Below, piece after piece: positions 55,372 to 61,996 of a stretch of DNA of 64,000 nucleotides. The stretch lies in contig NZ_JAFVMH010000002.1 of NCBI RefSeq assembly GCF_017377735.1, positions 124,001 through 188,000 of the forward strand, in the 5' to 3' direction. The DNA is from Acetobacter garciniae (GTDB taxonomy: Bacteria; Pseudomonadota; Alphaproteobacteria; Acetobacterales; Acetobacteraceae). Below the pieces are notes generated by a model. It ran no database searches and had not been told where the DNA came from. It saw only the letters and a list, made by a program, of their open reading frames with translations. Every line of letters starts with the position of its first letter. The stretch's first letter is position 1. A program made the translations under genes and the position numbers.

Positions 55372-55916
55372 GGCTGCATTCCTTCTGTTGCGTTATCCGA
55401 GTATCTGCTGCGTCGTCTTTCCGAGACCGGCCAGGCGACCCTTACCCGCGCAAGATCGACCCGGCGCATGCGCATCATCCCCAGGGCGCCGGCTGGCAGG
55501 GGTGGTGCGGACAGCCAGTGCCCGCAACCCGCCAGGCTGTTGGCCAGCACTGTTACCGCGCGCGCCAGGGCAGGGCGGGCCTGCGGATGGGGTGCGAGTT
55601 TGTACAGGACATTATCCATCAGCATGTCCTCTTCATCCTGGGCGGCAGCCGTTGCGCGCAGCAGGCGGCGTTCATGCCGCGTTATCCTGACAGTGCCCGG
55701 TGGGGCCAGTATCAACCCAGCTCCTTGCAGGATCAGCATTGTTTCCTGCGCCGTGCGGAACAGGGGGCTGATGGCGGCGAGATCATTTTCCCACGCTGTC
55801 GCGCGCTGCGATGCCAGGTCACAGCGTCGCGGTCCGTGCAAGGCATGCCGGACAGCACCGATGGTGCGGCTTGCCGCGTCTCTGATCATGGGGTTTTCCG
55901 CAAGAATGGCGTTCAT
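55368..55916 (-). CDS. protein of unknown function, first of a related pair
   Basis: I do not recognise this 182-residue protein. It is predicted soluble and helical: ENPMIRDAASRTIGAVRHAL, then TRHERRLLRATAAAQDEEDM, then RAVTVLANSLAGCGHWL and a basic C-terminus. It shares the ERRLL core and the L-x3-L-x3-GH pattern with the following protein. It is the first gene of the pair and starts 90 bases from tonB2, divergently; the shared gap holds a palindromic Fur-box-like site. Confidence 0.75.
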   Translation of the reverse strand: MNAILAENPMIRDAASRTIGAVRHALHGPRRCDLASQRATAWENDLAAISPLFRTAQETMLILQGAGLILAPPGTVRITRHERRLLRATAAAQDEEDMLMDNVLYKLAPHPQARPALARAVTVLANSLAGCGHWLSAPPLPAGALGMMRMRRVDLARVRVAWPVSERRRSRYSDNATEGMQP

Positions 55917-55951
55917 GGGCGTTCCCTCGCCGCTGTGGGTGTTTCCGTTCT

Positions 55952-55980
55952 ATATTGCGAACGCTTCTTAATTGCAATAT
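55952..55980. promoter_or_regulatory. Fur-box-like inverted repeat in the tonB2/unknown-pair divergent promoter
   Basis: ATATTGC at 55952-55958 and GCAATAT at 55974-55980 are perfect inverted arms. Inside, TTGCGAACGCTTCTTA (55955-55970) matches the motif seen at 54589 and 60210. It sits midway between the two divergent genes and could control both. Confidence 0.55.
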
Positions 55981-56006
55981 GAAAGAGAGGCCAATCCCTC
56001 TTTGCG

Positions 56007-56993
56007 ATGAAATGTGATGATCGTTCTCTCCTGCACCGTTCAGCCTCACGCACCCTCTCAACGCGGCGGTGCGTGGCGGCTGCCGCGATGGGGGCACCTG
56101 TCATGACGGCGGATGGTAAGGCGCCCGTTCGCTCCTTGCCGTATGGCAGCGCAGGGTCTGCCGGACTCCCTTTCCATGACTGGTGCCGCGCCATGCGCCA
56201 GTCGCAGGCCCGGCGGGAGAGATGGACCTGGGGCCTGTCTTTCCTGTTCTGCCTTACCGTTGGCACCACGGCGCTGGGCGCCTGCCTGTGGCAGCCTGTA
56301 TCGCTGGATAATCCGCCACCCGTCCCCGAACCCGCAGCCATTGCCCTGGATATGGTCACGCCGGAAAGCAGCGTACCCACCCATGTGGCGACTGTAACAG
56401 CCCCCGAGCAGCGCAGGCCCGTACCTGAAGCGCAACGGGTCCGGCCGGTGCCCCCGGCCTTGCCCGCACCAAGGGCAGATGTTGCGGACATGCTGCGTCA
56501 ATCGGTTCAGGCACCGCATGTGATGGTGAAAAAACGACCCAAACCCCCTGTCAGGCAGGCCCGATTCCCCCGACCTTCGCCCGCCCCGGCCGTGGCGACC
56601 GATGCCATGGAGGGCCATCAGACGGTTGTTTCAGCCCCGCAAGGGCAGGTAAAAGACGGGCTGCATGACGCCAGCGGCAGTGACGATCCCGGTACATGGC
56701 AGGCCCGCCTGCTGGGGCGGTTGGAGGTGTTCCGGCAGTATCCGAATGCCGCCCGGGCCGAACAGGCGGAAGGCACGGCCTTTGTGCGTTTCAGCATGGA
56801 TCGCAAAGGGCATGTGCTGGAGGTTGCTCTTGCGCAGACATCGGGCAACGCCCTGCTCGATAGCGAGACACTGGCACTTGTCCGGCGGGCGGAGCCCCTG
56901 CCCGAACCGCCGGACAGTATCGGGGGCGATCCCGTCACATTGACAGTGCCAGTCGAATTCTATCTGAGCAAGGAAGGGGGAAGAGAGCCTTGA
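56007..56993 (+). CDS. TonB energy transducer (second copy)
   Basis: The 328-residue protein is a paralogue of the TonB at 46019. It has a cytoplasmic head, a membrane helix (WGLSFLFCLTVGTTALGAC, about residues 75-93), a Pro-rich spacer and a C-terminal TonB domain (LLGRLEVFRQYPNAARAEQAEGTAFVRFSMDRKGHVLEVAL) ending in DPVTLTVPVEFYLSKEG. The first copy ends DPITLTVPVEFYIHQN. ATG 56007 is the longest option; ATG 56088 and 56103 also leave the membrane helix intact. It has no exbB/exbD of its own, so it must share those at 46.9-48.1 kb or others elsewhere. Confidence 0.9.
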   Translation: MKCDDRSLLHRSASRTLSTRRCVAAAAMGAPVMTADGKAPVRSLPYGSAGSAGLPFHDWCRAMRQSQARRERWTWGLSFLFCLTVGTTALGACLWQPVSLDNPPPVPEPAAIALDMVTPESSVPTHVATVTAPEQRRPVPEAQRVRPVPPALPAPRADVADMLRQSVQAPHVMVKKRPKPPVRQARFPRPSPAPAVATDAMEGHQTVVSAPQGQVKDGLHDASGSDDPGTWQARLLGRLEVFRQYPNAARAEQAEGTAFVRFSMDRKGHVLEVALAQTSGNALLDSETLALVRRAEPLPEPPDSIGGDPVTLTVPVEFYLSKEGGREP

Positions 56994-57033
56994 GGGGTTA
57001 TTATAAATTCTTACCAAGAAAAACAGAAATTCT

Positions 57034-57116
57034 ATAAAAGTTTTTGGGTGTCGCCTTTTTTCAAAAAGGTGACGTTCTTGGAAGATTTTTTGAAAAAATC
57101 TTCACCAAAAACTTTT
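57034..57116. repeat. intergenic hairpin repeat, copy 4 (inverted)
   Basis: This copy is in the opposite orientation: ATAAAAGTTTTTGGGTG at the left and CACCAAAAACTTTT at the right. The inner hairpin reads GAAGATTTTTTG against AAAAAATCTTC, so the C-G pair of other copies is replaced by A-T on both sides. It lies between convergent tonB2 and the module B receptor. Confidence 0.85.
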
Positions 57117-57160
57117 CTTGTTTTCCGCCAAACATGACTGTCTGAGAAAGAGATGAAATT

Positions 57161-59716
57161 TTACCAGCTATAGGAGAGGTTTCCATAAACGCGTCGCCCC
57201 TGGCCAATATAACACTGTGCTGTGCCGCAGGAGGTGACGTAATATCTGTTGGTCAGGTTGGAAATGGTCAATTGCCCGACAAGTCCTTTCAGGAAAGACG
57301 CGGCTTTTCCGAAATCGTACCGCATTCCGGTATCGAAGAGAATAAAAGCAGGAACCTTGAAAGAATTGGCCGTGTTGGCATATGTCCAGCCCACATAACG
57401 GGTGCCAAAATTAAATTCCAGCCCCCGCAGTTTGCCTTTGGGCAAGGCATAGTTGACGAACAGGGATGTCATGTTGCGGGGCACGGCATCGGCGTATTTT
57501 CCCTTCAGGGGAACGGCTGCCCCCTCCCTCATGTGATATCCGTCCTGAACCGATGTCGGGTCATAATAATATGGCACGGTCGTGTCATTGCTCTTTGAAT
57601 AGCGTACGTCGTCATAGGTGTAGGAGGCGAGAATGCGCAGATCCCTGGTCACGTTGGCCTGTGCCGAAACCTCGAATCCTTTGGATGTCATCTGGCCCGT
57701 CTGAATGGAATAACCGGGATTTTGCGGGTCCGATGTCAGCACATTCGTCTGATCGATGTGAAAAGCCGAGGCCGTGAACAGGGCGTCGAAGCCGTGCGGC
57801 TTGTATTTCAGACCGGCTTCGAACTGCTTGCCTTGCGTGGGTTTGAAGGCATGGCCTTCCACATCCGTACCCGTCTGTGGCTGGAAGGATGTTGCATAGC
57901 TGAAATAGGGCGCAAGACCGAAATCCAGTTCATATGTCGCCCCGGCGCGCCAGGTAAAGGCCTTTGTCGAAAAAGGAGAGGTCGTTGTACTGCTGGTGCC
58001 CGTATAGGGAAAGCTCGATTTTGACCAGCTATATTGCGAAAACCAGTCCTCACGCCCACCCAGGGTGACGGTCAGCCCCTTGTAGCGGATCTGATCCTGA
58101 AAATAGACGCCAACCTGGTCATAGGTATCCCGTCCGAACCAGGACCAGGAGGTTGCATCCGCCGAGCCCATTCCGGGGTAACCGAAATGCGGGGTGAAAT
58201 TCCCGTATTGCGGCGCGTAAATATTCAGGCTGTTCGCATCGGAACGATAGTACTGGCCGTTTGAATGATAATCCCAGAAATCCACGCCCACGATCGCCGT
58301 ATGCCGGACTTCTCCTGTACGGTAGTTTCCGACCAGATGGGAATCGAGGGCTGCGGTACGTGTGGTGTTGGGCACGGCGAAGGCCACGCGCGGCTGCGTG
58401 ACCCCGTCCGCATCGAGCGCACCGTATTTGGTATAGACATAGCTGAAATTCGTTTTGGATTCCTCGTACCGGAATGTCTGCTGAAACGTCAGGTGAGAAT
58501 TGAACCGATGCGAAAACAGATATTCAAAAAGTGCCCCGCTTTCCTTATGGTTGTTCCAGCCCGGCTCGCCCATGAAAAGATGGCGCGAAAGACGCCCGTA
58601 TTTTCCCGGAAACAGTGTGCCGACAGCCGGCAGGTAGGAAGAATAAGCGCCATCCTCGGGTGTGTAGACGTAGTTGCCGATCAGGGTCAGGTCGGTCTTG
58701 TCGTCAATCTTCCAGTCAAAGGAAGGCGATACCCCAACACGGTGATAGCGGACATAATCCGTCTGCGTGTCTTGCGAAACGCCAATGCCCGCAATGCGAT
58801 ATTTCAGGTTCCCCGATGACGTGATCTTGTCGCTGACATCGAATGTGGCTTCATAACGGTTCCAGTTGCCAAAACCGACCGTGACATTGCGCAAAGGGGC
58901 TTCGGTGGGTCGTTTCAGGCTTTCGTTGATAATACCGCCAGGTGCTGCCTGGCCGTACATGACGGATGTCGGGCCATTGATCGTTTCAACGCGCTCGATA
59001 AAAGACGGATCGAGCGCGACCTCGGAATTCGAAATCAACCCGTCTATAAACTGCGATGACGAAAATCCCCGCTGTATGAAGGTGCCGCCGCCAAACCCGG
59101 CCGCTGCCCCGTTGGTCTGCTGCCCCATGCCTTCGGCATAAATGCCCGGTGTGTAGCGCAATGCCTCTGCCAGGTTCTGCACCTGCTGGTCCTGCATCTG
59201 CTGCTTCGTCACGACATAAATGGAATTCGGGATTTCGGTGATCGGCGTATCCGTTTTGGTGCCCGACATGGTATTTTCGGCAACGTAACCCACCCCCGGG
59301 CCGGTGGGGCTTTCATGGGCCACCGCACCTTGGACGCGAACCGGCCCAAGCGTTATGCCTGAAGATGCCTTCAGCAAAGAAACGCTGTTCGGCCCGGTGG
59401 AACGGTAGATAAGGCCGGTCCCGCTCAACAGGCGGGATAACGCTTCCTGCGGGGTCATATCCCCCGAAATCGCCGTGCTTCGGGCATCGCTTGCGATCAT
59501 TGTGGGGTAGGCGACCTGAACGCCGGATTGCTGGAAATAATCCCGTAAGGCGTTGCGCAGCGGCTGGGCCGGGATAGAGAAGTGCCGTGTCGCACTGGCC
59601 GTTTGCGCCGCAGCCGATCGTCCTCCCATTTCCACCAGACAGGTGGATGTCATCAGGACGGCCGCACCTAATCGCGACAACAACGACACCTTCCGAGCGA
59701 ATCTGTGGTCCGGCAC
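57161..59716 (-). CDS. TonB-dependent siderophore receptor with STN signalling domain (module B)
   Basis: The 851-residue protein has a signal peptide (SLLSRLGAAVLMTSTCLVEMG, cut near SAAAQ), an STN domain (RHFSIPAQPLRNALRDYFQQ, TPQEALSRLLSGTGLIYRS), a plug (ITEIPNSIYVVTKQQMQDQQ, LRYTPGIYAEG, VETINGPTSVMYGQAAPGG) and a barrel ending in GNLSYSW. GTG 59716 is chosen because AAGGAG lies eight bases upstream and a signal peptide follows; the frame is open to 59905. It is a paralogue of the module A receptor (shared ITLGPVRV and TGPGVGYVA). It is divergent from its likely fecI/fecR at 60.3-61.8 kb. Confidence 0.92.
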   Translation of the reverse strand: MPDHRFARKVSLLSRLGAAVLMTSTCLVEMGGRSAAAQTASATRHFSIPAQPLRNALRDYFQQSGVQVAYPTMIASDARSTAISGDMTPQEALSRLLSGTGLIYRSTGPNSVSLLKASSGITLGPVRVQGAVAHESPTGPGVGYVAENTMSGTKTDTPITEIPNSIYVVTKQQMQDQQVQNLAEALRYTPGIYAEGMGQQTNGAAAGFGGGTFIQRGFSSSQFIDGLISNSEVALDPSFIERVETINGPTSVMYGQAAPGGIINESLKRPTEAPLRNVTVGFGNWNRYEATFDVSDKITSSGNLKYRIAGIGVSQDTQTDYVRYHRVGVSPSFDWKIDDKTDLTLIGNYVYTPEDGAYSSYLPAVGTLFPGKYGRLSRHLFMGEPGWNNHKESGALFEYLFSHRFNSHLTFQQTFRYEESKTNFSYVYTKYGALDADGVTQPRVAFAVPNTTRTAALDSHLVGNYRTGEVRHTAIVGVDFWDYHSNGQYYRSDANSLNIYAPQYGNFTPHFGYPGMGSADATSWSWFGRDTYDQVGVYFQDQIRYKGLTVTLGGREDWFSQYSWSKSSFPYTGTSSTTTSPFSTKAFTWRAGATYELDFGLAPYFSYATSFQPQTGTDVEGHAFKPTQGKQFEAGLKYKPHGFDALFTASAFHIDQTNVLTSDPQNPGYSIQTGQMTSKGFEVSAQANVTRDLRILASYTYDDVRYSKSNDTTVPYYYDPTSVQDGYHMREGAAVPLKGKYADAVPRNMTSLFVNYALPKGKLRGLEFNFGTRYVGWTYANTANSFKVPAFILFDTGMRYDFGKAASFLKGLVGQLTISNLTNRYYVTSCGTAQCYIGQGRRVYGNLSYSW

Positions 59717-59731
59717 CGATATTTCTCCTTG

Positions 59732-59757
59732 TTGCAAATGATAGCGGTTCTCAATAA
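59732..59757. promoter_or_regulatory. Fur-box-like site upstream of the module B receptor
   Basis: The sequence begins TTGCAAATGATAG and continues with GGTTCTCAATAA. This resembles the classical Fur box (runs of GATAAT-like hexamers) and lies just before the receptor's ribosome binding site. Confidence 0.5.
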
Positions 59758-60209
59758 CTACAGACCTATGACGCCGCAGCGAACGGGGTCTCAACACCTT
59801 CGGCTCTTTTTTCTTTCGCTCGGGCGCTATCCGCGGTGGATGCTCAGCCGGCGCGGATAGCGTGGGAGCATTTGGCGCGCATCGTTGCACGCGGGTCGAC
59901 ACCAACGCCGCGGCCCCAGGGCTTTGGTGAATTTCCTTTTCTAAATCAGTATGTTGCCTGTCGTGTGACGTTAATTTGGGCAGATGCCGCCGTGACGTTG
60001 CCCTCTGTCTTCCGGCCTGTGCGAACCGGAACGGTTACTGGAGATCCGGTCCTGCTTGCCGGGTGCCCATCTTGCAACAGGGGAATTTAAATTACGCCGC
60101 GCTGTTGAATTTCGTCCCACCCGAACGTCACAGCCATCAGGCGCACAGGCAGGAAGGCGCGGTTGTTCAAGCGTGCGGGGAGAGGGGCGGAAGCGCCGGT
60201 GGGACGAAG

Positions 60210-60225
60210 TTGCAAGTCATTCTTA
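60210..60225 (+). promoter_or_regulatory. Fur-box-like site upstream of module B fecI
   Basis: TTGCAAGTCATTCTTA, followed by TCAAT, lies 46 bases before fecI and is the best match in the window to Fur boxes of fecI genes in other bacteria. Confidence 0.55.
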
Positions 60226-60271
60226 TCAATGTTAGTCAGCCAGAAAAGAAGCATCTGGCAGGTAGCGCGTC

Positions 60272-60775
60272 ATGCAGGACAATATCGCGGTGTTGACCGA
60301 CTTGATCACGACGGAACGCCCGAAGCTTCTCAGCCTCATCCAGCGGATCGTCGGCAATCCGGATACGGCCGAGGACGCGGTGCAGTCGCTGTTCGAAAAG
60401 ATCAGGCGCATCGAAAACGCGGCGGAGATCGTCAACCCCCGGGCCTTTCTCTATCGGCTGGCTTCCAACCTGGCGATCGACTATTCCCGGCGTGCCAGGC
60501 GGCGCGAAACGGTCCAGAGCGATATCCATGCGCTACTCTGGCTGGAAGACGATACACCTTCGCCCGAACGTTCGGTGTCGGCCAGATACGAACTGGAGAT
60601 GATCGAAAAGGCTGTCGAGGCCCTTCCGGAACCCATGAGAACCATTTTCCTGCTCAATCGCTTTCATGGTGTGCCCCAGAAGGATATTGCCGCGCGCATG
60701 GGCCGTTCCGTGGCCCTTGTCAGTCGCTACATATGCCGCGCGCTCGAAATCATATCCTCGGCGCGGCAGAGCTGA
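60272..60775 (+). CDS. FecI-type ECF sigma factor (module B)
   Basis: The 167-residue protein has region 2 (LLSLIQRIVGNPDTAEDAVQSLFEKI, NPRAFLYRLASNLAIDYSRR) and region 4 (LPEPMRTIFLLNRFHGVPQK, DIAARMGRSVALVSRYICRAL). It should activate the module B receptor promoter. A FecR gene follows after 87 bases. A Fur-like site lies upstream. Confidence 0.93.
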   Translation: MQDNIAVLTDLITTERPKLLSLIQRIVGNPDTAEDAVQSLFEKIRRIENAAEIVNPRAFLYRLASNLAIDYSRRARRRETVQSDIHALLWLEDDTPSPERSVSARYELEMIEKAVEALPEPMRTIFLLNRFHGVPQKDIAARMGRSVALVSRYICRALEIISSARQS

Positions 60776-60862
60776 TTTTCGCACAATGATGACCGGCTTG
60801 TTCAATCGCCCGATGTTCATGCGTCCTGGAAGAAAAGGCGGCAACACGGCGAAGGATCCCAC

Positions 60863-61813
60863 GTGACAGACGAACCGCACGATAGAACGCAAACCGCGCG
60901 CGGCTGGATCGTCCGCATGGCATCGGGCGCCATGACGGATGACGAACTGGCTGCATTCCGGCACTGGCGTGCGGCGTCCGAAGACAACAACACGGTCTTC
61001 GAGCGTGAGCGGGCTTTATGGCGCGCCCTTCGTGTTTCGCAGGAACAGGATCAGGCGGCACTGGGCACCTGGCGGCGGATGGGCCGCAGAAGACAGGCCC
61101 GGCGCGGTTTGTTCCTTGGTGTCTCGGCCGTGGCGGCGTGCCTGCTTGTTCTTTATGCGCCTGTCGCGGCAACCTGGCTCCAGGCCGATCGGTGGTCGGG
61201 GCCTGCGGTACAGACACTGACCCTGGCCGATGGGTCCCGTGCCGTTCTCGACAGCGATACCGCCATTGCCACGCATTACACGCCAATGGAGCGGACCGTC
61301 ACGCTGTTGCGGGGCAATGCGCTCTTTGACGTGAAGCACGACCCGCATCGCCCGTTCCGCGTGCTGGCGCGTGGCGGAATGACGGAGGATGTCGGGACGG
61401 TTTTCGAAATACGCAGGGAATCCCGGCATGTTCGCGTGGCGGTGGTTCAGGGGCGTGTGGATGTGCATACCCCACAGGGCGAACCCGCCATCAGGCTTGG
61501 GGCCGGGGACCGTGCCAGCTACGCCAACGCGCTTGGTGCGTCTGTCGAACACGGCATTCCGCCGGAGGAGATCGCCGCATGGGCGCATGGCAACCTCATT
61601 CTGGACAATGCGTCGATCCATACTGCCGTGGCCGCCATGGCCCGCTACCGGCAGGGCCGTGTCTATGTCCTGGCCAATGATGCCGATATGCCCCATATCA
61701 GCGGGGCGTTCAGAATAGATCAGGCCGATACGGCCATCGCGACAATGGCCGCTACAGCGGGAATGACCGTCACGCGCCTGCCGGGCCGTATTCTCCTGCT
61801 GCGAAAAGGATAA
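60863..61813 (+). CDS. FecR-type anti-sigma factor / signal relay (module B)
   Basis: The 316-residue protein has the N-terminal DUF4880 region (ARGWIVRMASGAMTDDELAAF, WRALRVSQEQD), a membrane helix (GLFLGVSAVAACLLVLYAPV) and the FecR domain (TLTLADGSRAVLDSDTAIAT, TLLRGNALFDVKHDPHRPFR, VGTVFEIRR). The C-terminal part (ISGAFRIDQADTAIATMAAT) would contact the receptor STN domain. The start is GTG 60863. Confidence 0.92.
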   Translation: MTDEPHDRTQTARGWIVRMASGAMTDDELAAFRHWRAASEDNNTVFERERALWRALRVSQEQDQAALGTWRRMGRRRQARRGLFLGVSAVAACLLVLYAPVAATWLQADRWSGPAVQTLTLADGSRAVLDSDTAIATHYTPMERTVTLLRGNALFDVKHDPHRPFRVLARGGMTEDVGTVFEIRRESRHVRVAVVQGRVDVHTPQGEPAIRLGAGDRASYANALGASVEHGIPPEEIAAWAHGNLILDNASIHTAVAAMARYRQGRVYVLANDADMPHISGAFRIDQADTAIATMAATAGMTVTRLPGRILLLRKG

Positions 61814-61850
61814 GGGCCTGTTTCGAAACAGCGCGTTGATAAAAATTGGC

Positions 61851-61887
61851 AAAAGTTTTTGGTGAAGCTTTTTCCAAAAAGCTTCAG
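61851..61887. repeat. intergenic hairpin repeat, copy 5 (left half only)
   Basis: AAAAGTTTTTGGTG and the GAAGCTTTTTCC...AAAAAGCTTC hairpin are present; the second hairpin and the right end are missing. It lies behind the module B fecR. A GGGCCTGTTTCGAAA lead-in upstream resembles the sequence before copies 1 and 2. Confidence 0.8.
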
Positions 61888-61996
61888 GCTGCAAGGAAGG
61901 CTGGCCTTGGCCCCATGCCCGTCCGGACCTCGCCCCGATCGCGTGCGATGGGGCGTTCGCTGGCCAGTCGAAGCCGTTGTGGATCATAGTTTGGAA

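Larger units (their letters stand above)
59717..60271. other. divergent control region of module B
   Basis: This 555-base gap between the receptor and fecI holds two Fur-box-like sites (59732-59757 and 60210-60225). No further gene is supported; open frames here lack family signatures. Confidence 0.5.
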
